A stretch of DNA of 64,000 nt, taken from contig OY540810.1 in NCBI GenBank assembly GCA_961205875.1, positions 24,924,001 to 24,988,000 on the forward strand, written 5' to 3'. Made by a program: the position numbers and the translations under genes. This DNA is from Sialis fuliginosa. Taxonomy: Eukaryota; Arthropoda; Insecta; Megaloptera; Sialidae. This document shows positions 50,101-60,558 of this stretch, piece by piece. The notes under the pieces were generated by a model. That model was not told where the DNA came from. It ran no database searches and saw only the letters and a program-made list of their open reading frames with translations. Within the stretch, counting starts at the first letter, position 1. Each line of letters opens with the position of its first letter.

Positions 50101-51457
50101 CATGAATATACATATGTACATTTAAAAACGTAGTATAAAAATATGATATAGATATACAGATATTATAAATATAAAAATATATAAAATATAATCCTCATTT
50201 CGGCATTGCGAAATGAAGCCCTATTTACCTGACTGATCTCAGGAAGCCCTTGATTTCTAATAAATAATTACAAATTAAAAAAAAAGTTATCTAATTTTGT
50301 AAATTTGTTTGTTTTAATATTCTTCTTAATTTGTATGCATTTATATCTTTGATACGAGGGTTCTTAATTAATTTTTTCGCTATACAGGGTGTTTGCCAGA
50401 ACCGAGTAATCATTGCTAACTTTGTTATTATTGGAGCTAGAAAAAAAATTATAATTAGGTAACAAATAAAACATTTTCTGAAAAAAAAAAACATTAATAG
50501 CTATTAAAATATGGCTAGAAAAAGGACAAAAATAAAATCACATTTTATAGATATTTGAAATCTACTTTTCAGATTTTTTTGCAAATTGAAATGTATATTA
50601 TTAGAAAATAAAATAAAAAATATGTAAATTTTCGTAGTGGGCTTGATAACCCATACGATAATATTCAAACAGATTTTCAATTAGTTTTATAATTTTATAA
50701 TCTCTTAAAAATCATTGTAGAAAAATATTAAAAATAATTTATTGAATCTTTTAAAAATATTTGATTATCGGTTATCCATGAAAAGGTTCGGATTCAGGTT
50801 CAGGTTCGTTGACTTTGAATTATTTTGAAATATATATTACTTTGATAATATATTGGAGTCAGGCTATGGAAAATAAGTGCTTTTTCGGGTTTCGGGTACG
50901 GGTTCAAGTCCCTGATTTAAATTCAATTAAAATTCGAGACATCAAATTTTTATTGTTGTCACAAGTCACAAATTTTTATAATTTAAATATTTTAGCTGTT
51001 TTATGCGTTTTATTGCATATCTGGGGCTTATTTCGTAAATATTTGCATGCATATTTTACCGATTTTATGTTGCATATAATCCGAGCCTTAATAATAACAA
51101 AGTCAACCGTCCACTAACCATTATTCATATCGCTAAATCATTCACTGTTTCACAGTAGCCGCTTACCCAGGCCTCTATCCTGGAGCAGGATATGTGCATG
51201 CGGCGATGCAAGCTGCAGCCGCTGCCGCTGCCGCCGCCGTAGCCGTTGGTGGAGGCGGCCACACGAGTCCAGGTGCCGGAATGACCGGCGCGCATCACCT
51301 CGGTCCGCCACCAAAACGCAAACGCAGACACCGCACCATCTTCACAGAAGAACAGCTAGAGCAACTTGAGGCTACGTTCGACAAGACACATTACCCGGAT
51401 GTCGTGCTCAGGGAACAGTTAGCGTTGAGGGTTGATCTTAAAGAGGAACGTGTAGAG
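44102..51457 (+). CDS. Gsc: Goosecoid homeodomain transcription factor, exons 1-2 (3' part beyond window)
   Basis: A paired-like K50-class repressor; Drosophila goosecoid acts in foregut and stomatogastric nervous system development. Exon 1 is 44102-44588 and exon 2 is 51156-51457, joined in phase 1 (263 residues so far). The ATG is the first after an in-frame stop upstream. The N-terminus is Ser/His/Gly-rich. [14 protein letters not shown] (about 105-118) is the goosecoid/engrailed-homology repressor motif. Exon 2 has an alanine run, a glycine run and [17 protein letters not shown]. The homeodomain starts at about residue 218, and exon 2 stops after VE at homeodomain position 46, a classic paired-class intron site. 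The rest (VWFKNRR..., including lysine 50) was not found up to base 64000. The homeodomain part looks close to the Drosophila protein as remembered. Intron 1 is 6.6 kb and intron 2 at least 12.5 kb. Confidence 0.93.
44589..47058. other. Goosecoid intron 1, left part
   Basis: AT-rich with no exon. A GC-richer island at about 46485-46640 stands out. It includes GGTAATCCCGG, with TAATCC being the core site for K50 homeodomains such as goosecoid itself, and GTAGCGACGGAAGAG. It could be an intronic enhancer; one hexamer is weak evidence. A fragment ending GGGGGCACCACTGG at about 45970-45995 looks like a transposon end. Confidence 0.35.
47059..47799. mobile_element. hAT-like non-autonomous element, 741 bp, in goosecoid intron 1
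   Basis: The ends CAGGGCCGGATTAA and TTAATCCGGCCCTG have the exact 8-base duplication GTGAACAG (47051-47058 and 47800-47807). Both subterminal regions contain TGCTACGGG(T/C)CCCGCG in direct orientation. A C-run lies at about 47717-47732. No transposase frame. Confidence 0.92.
47800..51155. other. Goosecoid intron 1, right part
   Basis: AT-rich, without exons. It holds one arm of a dispersed inverted repeat (48742-48873, listed separately) and a TATACAGGGTGTTTGCC repeat head at 50391. A TTCGG(G/A)TTC-rich stretch at 50783-50912 is probably a transposon remnant. Small open frames here show no family resemblance. Confidence 0.35.
48742..48873 (-). repeat. Dispersed repeat copy, inverted relative to 54307-54439
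   Basis: Holds GTTGCACTATATCGTCACTT, GACGTTTCGACC, GATCTTCTTCAGAAGTGAAG and GTGTTGAGTAC. Nearly the same 130 bases occur in reverse complement at 54307-54439, flanking goosecoid exon 2 on the other side. Probably the tail of a retroelement; the family was not identified. Confidence 0.7.
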
Positions 51458-53377
51458 GTGAGTTAATTAATTTTTGTTTACTAGTTTTTTTTTTATCACT
51501 GTACCGAGTGTTCAAAATAAAACGTTACAAATTTTATTTCGTAATTTAGCTACTTACAATTCCTCAATCAGGAGAGGGCAATATCATGATTTTTTAATCT
51601 GTCGATGTTTTTCATATTTTTTTCTTTTTCAATAATAATTTTTTTTAATGAGGTCATACATTCATGTTTTAACATTTTAAAAATCTGATGTCCATTCTAC
51701 ACGTAAAAAAATAAGAATCTTTTGTTCGAAACATTTTTAATCCTATACGCGATTTAAAAAAAAATAATAAAAATTAAAAGAGGGGGAGAATAAAAATGCT
51801 AAAAACAAAATAAATTAACTTATAACAACAATAGTCAATTTTAAACAAATAAAAAATAATTCAAACTACTACCGCCAGAGCAGTGCCCCAGAGCCTTCGA
51901 ACAAATAAAAGCGGAAAGATAAAGGGCCCCTCGGGGCCGCAGAGTCTCTAGTTACGGCGCTGATTCAAAAATTTTTAAAATGTGAAAAAATATTACTTAC
52001 TTTATTGAATTTTTTTTACATATCGAAAATGTTATTATCTATCAAAAATTATTTCTAAAACAATTATTCGTTGTAACTTTCTAGCTTACTTCTTCATGTT
52101 CATAAAAGCACAATTTTTAAAAAATGTTTAAATATTTTTAACATTAAAATACATTTTGAAAGAATAATGTTCGATAATTATAAAAAATCATTTTTACATT
52201 AAAATTAATATTTTTTCGTATTAATCATGATTGTCAACACATTAATAATAAAGGGACAAAATCTAGAAAAAATAACGCCTAAAGCAAATTTTAAAAATCG
52301 CTTCGTGTTTCCGGGTTCATTAAAAGTAATGATGAATTTTAAAATATTTAATTAATAATTAATTAATATATCGATGATGGAACCTTTGTTAAAAATCAAA
52401 AAACTGAAATGTAATAAGTAAAATTAATCTTTTAAATTAAATTAATAATATGTACCTATCTACCCATACATTTTTTATAAGTATATAGGTGCGTATAGAT
52501 CATATTCCCACGCTTTTGTTTTATATAAATTATATTTCATGTGGAGTATATTGAATATTTATCGGCAATTTTTTGTTAATATCTAAGGAAAAAAAATGTA
52601 ATAGCAATTTTTTTATGAATATATATGTTCTAGACATGAAGAGTGAGTCTATATGAAGTTTCTGCATAAGACGTTGACCGGAAGGCCTTTATTTTTAATT
52701 TTTTTATGTAAAATTTTTATTTTTTCGTGTTTCCGTTTCACTTTTTTTAATTGCATATGTCGGATCGAAACAAAAAAAATTTCAAATTATTCATAATGAA
52801 TGCCTCTATAAAACGGCATAGGTATAAATGAACTACCTTTTAATTCCTAACCTGCAAAAAATTAATAACTGCTGGTATTGGAGGTTCTTCATTTTTTCTT
52901 AATAACTTTAGTTCAAAGTATAGATAATATATCGAAATTTTAGGAAAATATACCTCTTATAGTCATAAATATAGATACCGAATTTTGTTTAAAAAAAATT
53001 GAGAAAAACGGCCAAAATTTACATTTTCGTAAAAATTTTAATTAGCCTGCCATCTTTGAGCAATATATTGTACAGCAACTTTTCTTTTTTTTTCCTTTAA
53101 GACGACAAAAAATTTTGAATTTTATAAAAAAATATACTTGAAAAATGTTAATGGTTTTTAGGTAAAATTAAATTTTACAGCAAAAATAGGTCCTAAACAT
53201 GTTTTGTTGTATTTTAGGAGACCTATCTAAAAATACCCAAATTAATGGGATAAGTGAAAAAAAATTGAATATATTTTTCAGTCTATGAGAAGGGAGTCCA
53301 AAATAATGTAAATTTAATATATTAATAATATAAAAAAAAATAAAAAAATTCATTATTATTGTCTTTGGGTTATTAAT
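51458..53377. other. Goosecoid intron 2, start
   Basis: AT-rich, without exons. 51506-51590 shares GTGTTCAAAATAA(A/T)ACGTTA and ATTTATTTCG-type strings with 7180-7260 in the neprilysin-like gene, indicating a dispersed repeat. A GC-rich fragment ending CTAGTTACGGCGCTG (51893-51963) resembles a MITE end. Confidence 0.35.
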
Positions 53378-53644
53378 CTATGGGCCATTTAATAAAACTG
53401 GGCACATGCCCCTGCGAACTGCGTCAATCCACACAGACAATATAAATATAATGATATAGACATGACTTTGAATTGATTCCTTTCCTATAGCAGTTACAGT
53501 AATAACTAGACACGTCGACACGAGAACAAAAACTATTGCACAAAGAGGAAGAGTGCGCTTTAGTAACTCCATCTTATTTAAAAATCTGTTTTCACGGAAC
53601 CCGCCTGTCTCCATAGCTACTTTGATCATATGACAGGTAGACAT
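53378..53644 (-). CDS. Hypothetical 88-residue open frame with hydrophobic segments, in goosecoid intron 2
   Basis: I do not recognise this. The frame has a hydrophobic stretch (LPLCAIVFVLVSTCLVITVT, about 32-51) preceded by basic residues, and a second one (VYIIIFILSVW). Its composition is more balanced than the surrounding AT-rich DNA. It could be a small membrane or secreted protein, the first exon of a nested antisense gene, or chance. No splice partner or promoter was established. Confidence 0.2.
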   Translation of the reverse strand: MSTCHMIKVAMETGGFRENRFLNKMELLKRTLPLCAIVFVLVSTCLVITVTAIGKESIQSHVYIIIFILSVWIDAVRRGMCPVLLNGP

Positions 53645-55110
53645 TGTTAAGTCATTATTTTATAATATGAAGGCTCTGGCATGGAAACGATTCGTTAACT
53701 TTGTCTTTCATCGTTTAATTTGTACTTCAAAAGGGATACAATCTTTCGTCTTTATTTCTATCGCACCAGTGAACAAGAACTTTGTGTTCTCTGAAAGAGC
53801 AGTGGCTCGCAAACGGTATTTAAGTTTAATAAAATACGTTTAATGATTTCAGTTTATAAATATTAATTAATACTTTTGTACGCTTTGTCTGAACATTGCA
53901 AATATTTGTAATTCTTTGAGTCTATGTTCGTTTCCAAACCTATTTGAATTAGACTATAGAATATAGACTGTAAAAAAACTAAGAATCTAGAATTATTGTA
54001 TCCTAGATTACATCATAAAGAACCCGGCGTTACCCAAGAATATAAAATGTAATGTAATCTATTGAAAAGCCGATTATTTTCAAAATCTTGTGTATCTGTC
54101 TGTCTGTAGACGCTGTAACTCAAATACGATAAATCGATACGATTAATTTTTGTCTGCGAAGAAAACTTCTTATTTTTGAAAACGATCTTTTAACCGGATA
54201 CGGATGTTTACTAGGGTCGACTTTTGAATTTTTCGAATTACTTTGAAACAGTGCGAATTAGAGAAAAATGGTTAAGTTAAAAATTGTAGGTAATTATATA
54301 AACATTGTACTCAACACTTCACTTCTGAAAAAGACCACGAGATGTTGGTCGAAACGTCAAGTGACAATATAGTGCAACGCGGTATACAACCCAATAATCA
54401 AATGTTTATACAATTGAATAACCGCGAATATCTACGTTCAAAAATTGTAAGTAATGTTATTATCTACAATTTATGTTCTATTCATTTTTTCAAAAAAACA
54501 AATTTTTGAAGAAAAAACATATTTTTAATTATATTTCAAATGGTTCATAAATTCATAACAAAGAAGAAATATCTGCCATGAGTGTCATGAGATTTCTTAT
54601 ACCTATTAAAGAGATTGAATAGTGTACGTGTTTTCCATAAATACCATGAGTCTTTATTATACGTATAATACTCAGAATGAACAGTATGTGTGATTCTAAT
54701 TAATTATTTAAAAAATATTTATTTTGGATAAATCATAAACGTTTGGAAAAAGTGTATGGGACATAAATTATAGATATTAACATACTCGACAATTTTATAA
54801 GAGTAAACATCCATTTCCGGTTTAGTGATACATGTAGATTGCCGATTGTTGAGAATGTTATAATCTATAATTTATGTCCCATTAATTTTATTCTATCTTT
54901 TTTTTTGTCAGAAATATTTTTTTAATAAAATTAGAGGCACATACACTGTCACTCTTAGTATCACGTATAAGAAAATCCCGTGACTCCCATGGCAGATATT
55001 TTTGAATATTTAAGTGAGATAGTTACATAAAACCATATCCACAATATTATATTGAATTTTTTTCTAATGTTTAATATAGAAAAAACTTATTGCTTATATC
55101 TAAAATATAC
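53645..55110. other. Goosecoid intron 2, repeat-bearing segment
   Basis: Contains the second copy of the dispersed inverted repeat and a local palindrome. GACATAAATTATAGATATTAAC at 54761 pairs with the complement near 54856-54881. ATATCTGCCATG...GTCATG motifs at about 54569 and their complement near 54985 extend it to a foldback of about 450 bases. No exon was found. Confidence 0.45.
54307..54439 (+). repeat. Dispersed repeat copy, inverted relative to 48742-48873
   Basis: GTACTCAACACTTCACTTCT followed by GTCGAAACGTCAAGTGAC and AACCCAATAATCAAA. Complementary to 48742-48873 with scattered differences and small indels; outer ends about 5.7 kb apart. See the partner entry. Confidence 0.7.
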
Positions 55111-55346
55111 ACAGGTAGAAAAGTTGATTTGGACCAAGAAAACCTTGTTTTATATATAACGAATAATATTTACAAAATTTTCTTAATTCTCTTAATCCAT
55201 AAAATTATTGTTTCTCTTATAAGCAATATTGTAGGATGAAAACAATAATATACTTGGATTAAGAATATATTATTATATTAAGAAAATATTGTTTTCGTTA
55301 TATATAAAACAAGATTTTCCTGGTACAAGTCACTTTTCTACCTGTG
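55111..55346. mobile_element. Palindromic Tc1/mariner-like MITE, 236 bp
   Basis: CACAGGTAGAAAAGT at the left and ACTTTTCTACCTGTG at the right are flanked by TA on both sides, as expected for Tc1/mariner target sites. About 70 bases of each arm pair (CCTTGTTTTATATATAACG and its complement). No coding capacity. Confidence 0.7.
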
Positions 55347-58252
55347 TATTTAGAAGTTCGAATTCTTAAATCTACAAACATATTTATTGGTCAAGAAAAC
55401 CTACTAGAACACAAAAGAATATTATAAATATTTGATAAGGTTTTTGTGTGTATTCTTTTATATGGTATATATAATGTAAAGAGTAAACGTTATATAATAT
55501 ATATATATACATATTTATATTATGTACTGTCGCATTGGTTTTAAACGGTGTTATATGCAATACATAGAAAGCAATCTATATACATAAAACGTAATATCTT
55601 TTGTGTACAAATTGCTTTTGACGTATGGCGCTCCGGCTTTATGTGTTCAATTTGTCTTTCTTGTGCTTTCTAGACGCAATTTTCATATGTCGTTACATTT
55701 CTAACAGATAGAATATGTATTTTTATATCTAAAATATATGATTTTTGATATAGTATGATATACCTACGTATAAAGCAAGAAGCAATATGATTTTTTTCGT
55801 ATAGCAATTATTTATATTTTTTTCGTATTTCGAGCTTTTGCGATTGTTGTTATGATATGAAATTCAAAGAAGAAACTCGGAATTTATAAAAATATCAAGA
55901 AAATTGAAAATTTCAAATTTCAAATATTTTTTTACTGTAAAGAAGTTTGGCGTGATATTTTACATATTGATATAAGTAATCATACTTTTGTCATGTATTA
56001 CAAAGGATATTTGAAATCAAATTTAAAATTGAATTTGTTCTCTTCAATCTCAAAATAATATAAAATGATAATAAAAAATGTGTAAATACGTTATGAAAAT
56101 ATAGTTGCACACGATTATATTTTCCAGTAGTGAGAATACGTTTTATTTTTTTACCTATTTACATTCGTCAAAAAAAATATAAGGAAAATTCCAATCATCA
56201 CATTTTTGATAAAAATAATCGCAGAAAAATCATTAAAAAACCTTGTAATCTGTACTTTTTACCGATTTTTCTCGATATATATCTAAACAATTTTTCGAAA
56301 ATATATGAATAGAATAATATTGAGTAGAAACCGGAAAAACGATAAAAAAAAATTCAAAACTTTGTCAAACTTTTATTTGATAGAAAAAATTTGAAGCTTA
56401 AAAAAATTATTGAGATTTTTTTCGTAAAATATTTTAATTTAATGCAAAATACAAAATTAGAAAAGTAAATATCCATTTCCGGTTGTAAGATCGTTTTTAT
56501 ACATAAGAGGTTTTCTCCCTTGAAAGATATTGATCCGGAAAATTGGACAAACGGAAACTAAATTTCGGAATTTGTTTATTTCCTATGGAAAATAGAACTC
56601 TAAACCGGAAAACTCCCTAACGCGGAAACGAAATAATTTTCAGGAACCGTTTAAAGACATGTGGGGACAGATAAACTAGGAGAGAAACTAAAATTATTAC
56701 AGTTGAAAATGCAATAATACAATACATTAAAACCTATTTTTATTTCTTCGCAATATCAAAGATACAAGAAGCTTTGTGATCGTTTTAACGATTTCAAATT
56801 TTTTTCCGTGTGTCTGTCTGTCTCCTGAATCCTTATCCACCTATAACTCATGAACCACTGAACCGATATTAATGAAACTTGGCTGGATGGTTGGGTTTGA
56901 CTTGAGGACAGTCCGATTTCAAAATTATCAAAATCGTGTGTAAGGGGGACAAGTGACATCTCAAAATATTTATTTTTTCAAGATATCTCAAGAACGATAC
57001 ATTTTACATATGTGAAAATTTTATAGAATCTTTTTTGTAGAGCGTTAAATTTCCTATCATATTGGTCTACAACATTTGTTGTAAAATATTCTAATCTAAG
57101 CGAGCGATCATAATTTGTGTACTTTGTTTTATAAAAACATAACCATTTGTAAGACGGGAACCTGTGAAAACGGAGAAAATACCAGGAAGATCACATCCGT
57201 TTTAGGCAGATTTTACTGTATAAAAATTCACCCTTCTATGTATTTTCGAACATGTATTTTAATTTAGTTACATCTATAGACCGACTCGCAGATACATAGA
57301 CAAACCCTGTAGTAAATGCTAGATGTAAAAGCATCTAGCTACCTATAAGTAATTGTTTTTTGTTAATACTTATTGATAATACAAGATAATACTAAATTAT
57401 TTATTTTACAAGTATATTCTATCTATCATTCATCGACTAAAATGGAATTGATCACTTTGGCTTCTGAAGAGCCATAAAATGGCGTTGCTATTTGTTGTCG
57501 CACTGCCATTTCAACTTATTTTATTTATTTTTAGTAATCATAAAATATTTTTATCACATTTGATTTAATCTGTACCAAACAGACCAAGCCAGGCTCTTCT
57601 CTGCCAACGACGGTAAAGTTCAAAAGTATAATCTCTGATTCTCAACGCTTTCCAGTGATTATTCGGCGGTAGGTATTACAGGCACCTGTGATGTGTCATT
57701 AGACTGATTGTGCTGACATCTGTCATCTCTCACTCGCACAACGAAATAATAAATACATATTATTAGATACGCACCCCTCGAAATCGCGATTTAAGTAACG
57801 TTTCGATGATTAAAATATATGTTAATTAAAAGAAATGCTTTTAAAATATTTGAAATGATTAATTATTAGAATTGGTTGATACCTGTAGGTATTATTTTTA
57901 TTTTATTTTCATTTTGCTTGTATGGATTGTTATCCAAAGCCAGGACCGTAACTAGTGGCTCGGGGGCCCCGGGGCAGAAGTGTCCGAGGGGTAGTATTAT
58001 ATCTTAATACTTATTAGAATATAATCTTAATCCAACTATAATATTGTTTCTCTTTAAAACGATATTGTTGAATAAAAACAATAAATTCTCTGTTTTAAAC
58101 AGTATTTTGAAGACAATGGGTGGTATGAAAAATAGAGTTTATGCTCAGAATCATATGAATATAAAAATTTTATTCATAAACTCTGAGCATTAACTTCAAA
58201 TTTCGTGACCATATAAGCTTATACAATCCTCCGTTTTATTCATACTATAATC
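55347..58252. other. Goosecoid intron 2, AT-rich middle
   Basis: No exon was found, and the missing homeobox exon is not here. A common low-copy repeat stretch (GTGTCTGTCTGTCTCCTGAA, 56810-56990) may be retroelement-derived. A GC-richer block at about 57585-57735 has no open frame and could be conserved non-coding DNA. Confidence 0.35.
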
Positions 58253-58506
58253 CAGTGGTCTTCAAACATTGACGACTCAAGGAACCCTTCGGCGAACCCC
58301 TTCCCACCTTTAGAAAAATATATCTTAATATAATTTCCAGTAAGATTAAAAGTAAAAAAAACTCATTCATAGCTTCTATAGGAATGCATTAATTTTCAAA
58401 TATAAATAAATGTATCTTGATATTTTTTTAGTTAATAAACACTAGTCAACTAGAAAGGTACCGCGGAACCCATGGAGTTCCACGAAACACAGTTTGAAGA
58501 TCACTG
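58253..58506. mobile_element. hAT-like MITE, 254 bp
   Basis: CAGTGGTCTTCAAAC and GTTTGAAGATCACTG form the inverted ends. The flanking octamers CTATAATC (58245-58252) and CTATAACC (58507-58514) match at 7 of 8. Subterminal AAGGAACCC and GGAACCC are in the same orientation at both ends. Confidence 0.85.
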
Positions 58507-58890
58507 CTATAACCCAATTTAAGGAAAATTTGTTATACGTATATTTGTATTATATAATTTTAATAAAACATAATAAATATATGTACATCGATATACTTAT
58601 ATGAATATAATTAAATAATAAAAGTGCCAGCATAAGCGTATAAATAAAAATTGCCAACAATACATTAAAAAATGAAAATTAAATTTGTTGAACAATTCTT
58701 TCGCGATTATGTCACGGCTGCATTGGATTTTATTTCTAAAAAGAAGCCGAGGTAATCTGCCGGAGACGCAAAACTTTTCTGATTTAATATTTATAAATGT
58801 CGCTAAATCCGCGACATTCGGGCGAAGCTTAGCCGGCACCGATGGCGTCGTCATGGTAACGCCTCACCGTCACCGCACACACACACGTTT

Positions 58891-59508
58891 CAGAGGAATC
58901 TGTGTATTGTTATTGTTTTAAGCGACGTTATAGCGAGAACTTACATGATACAAAAAACTCAATGGTAAAAAAATGTTATCTATATAATATTTACATTGTT
59001 GGATTTAAGGTTTCTGCTGGTGGAAAATTTTGCAGATTGGTTTTCTCGGCCAACGTTTAATTGATTGCAATGCAAGTTTAAAAACAATATACGTAGATTT
59101 GTATTTTGTTAATTACAAAGTATAAGTACAGTGGCGTCGCGGTAATTGGGCATTTCTCCAACTATAGAAATTACTCTATTATAGAGTACTGTCGCACACG
59201 GTACAGAGGAATATGTGTATTGTTATTGTTTTAAGCGACGCTATAGCGAGAATTTGCATGATACAAAAAAACTTAATGGTAAAAAAATGTTATCGATATA
59301 CTATTTACATTATTGGATTTAAGGTTTTTGCTGGTGGAAAATTTTGTAGATTGGTTTTCTCGACCAACGTTTAATTTATTGCAGTGCAAGTTTTAAAAAA
59401 ATACACGTAGATTTTTTTTTGTTAATTACAACGTATAAGTACAGTGGCGTCGCGGTAATTGGGCATTTGTCCAACTATCGAAATTGCTATATTATAGAGT
59501 ACTGACGC
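58891..59508. repeat. Tandem duplication, two copies of about 313 bp
   Basis: Copy 1 starts at 58891 and copy 2 at 59204 (CAGAGGAAT(C/A)TGTGTATTG). Both run through AAGCGACG(T/C)TATAGCGAGAA, GGATTTAAGGTTT and CAGTGGCGTCGCGGTAATTG to TATAGAGTACTG. They differ by perhaps one base in fifteen. The repeated unit is non-coding. Confidence 0.85.
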
Positions 59509-60508
59509 CCACTTCTTATACATTTTTTACGAGTGGATAGTACACTGTTATCTAACAGCTCGTTATCATTTACTTTTATTATAGATATAAATTATTTACA
59601 ACATACACACAAACGTGTCAAAATTCCCCAGTAATGTGGGCGTTAGCGATTATGGCTACCTACAAGATGAGGGTTAGAAAAGTCTTAGTTCGTCTCGGTG
59701 TCGAATTTTACAAGTGACTCAAGCCATCTTGTCTCGAAAAAAATATATAGTAAAAAAAATTTTTTTCTAATTGTAAATTTTGTTACATCGTTATAATTTT
59801 TGTAAATTCATTAAAAAATATATAAATGCTGAATTTAAATAACTTACTTTCGAATATTTCTTGTTGAATTTTTTATTCGTCCAAACAAATTTTTTTAGAC
59901 CTTTTTATGATAGGGGAAATACGGGCCACAGAATCTCTTCTTGTTAGACTGAATTTGGTGGCTCTTGTTCAAATATACTCTTACAATTAGTATGAGTACT
60001 TCTAGAGTGAGTGAGTGAGGATCAAATAACTTCCTAATATCTAATTTAACATAAAACATTCCAAAAAACAGTTTTGAAACCTCTGCTACGGTACATATAA
60101 CACATAGATCCATACAATCATACATATTATTGTGTAATTGAATGCACCACACAGACATTTCTATCATTAAAATAATGGTGCATAAATGCAGGACTGGGAA
60201 CCTCCGGGAAGGTACGGCTTTGCAGATATAATACACTCTAACAATATAAATAAGAAGCAAAGCACTTGGTTATGATAGCAAATGGAGCGAATGTTTAGAT
60301 AACATCTGTGAGCGCCTGTATCCCTCCCCCTCCTAAACCCCTCCCAACCCCGTCTGCAGCATCCCAACGTCGTCCCTGCCGCAGGATCACGCGAGGCGTC
60401 TTTCCAGTTTGAATTTAAAAAATCTGAACTGCATATCTCATATGTATAATGTATTTAGATGGTTGTATGTTTATTTTGTGTTGTTTCATATTTTTATTTG
60501 GAATGTAT
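59509..60508. other. Goosecoid intron 2, segment with a GC-rich block
   Basis: No exon was recognised. A 121-codon minus frame at 59895-60260 is Ile/Leu/Cys-rich without a family match and is probably chance. 60300-60410 is strongly GC-rich (CCCTCCCCCTCCTAAACCCC, CATCCCAACGTCGTCCCTGC), unlike its surroundings. Confidence 0.3.
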
Positions 60509-60558
60509 AATACTTTTCAGCCCATGTAGTATATATACTACATGGGCTGAAAAGTATT
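60509..60558. repeat. Perfect 50-bp palindrome at a mariner end
   Basis: The half-site AATACTTTTCAGCCCATGTAG, followed by TATA, is mirrored exactly about the centre at 60533/60534. The right half is the terminal repeat of the mariner remnant that begins at 60538. The left half is the same terminal repeat in opposite orientation, so two mariner ends meet head to head around TATATA. Confidence 0.9.

Noticed and set aside
51125..51331. Minus-strand frame over goosecoid exon 2
   Set aside because: It is antisense shadow of the alanine- and glycine-coding repeats of the real exon.
48742..54439. The inverted repeats at 48.8 and 54.4 kb as ends of one 5.7-kb transposon
   Set aside because: The interval contains goosecoid exon 2 and ordinary intron DNA, with no transposase and no target duplication; two independent repeat insertions are simpler.
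59895..60260. 121-codon minus frame in goosecoid intron 2
   Set aside because: Hydrophobic and cysteine-containing but without a family match or splice context; likely chance. Kept only as a remark.
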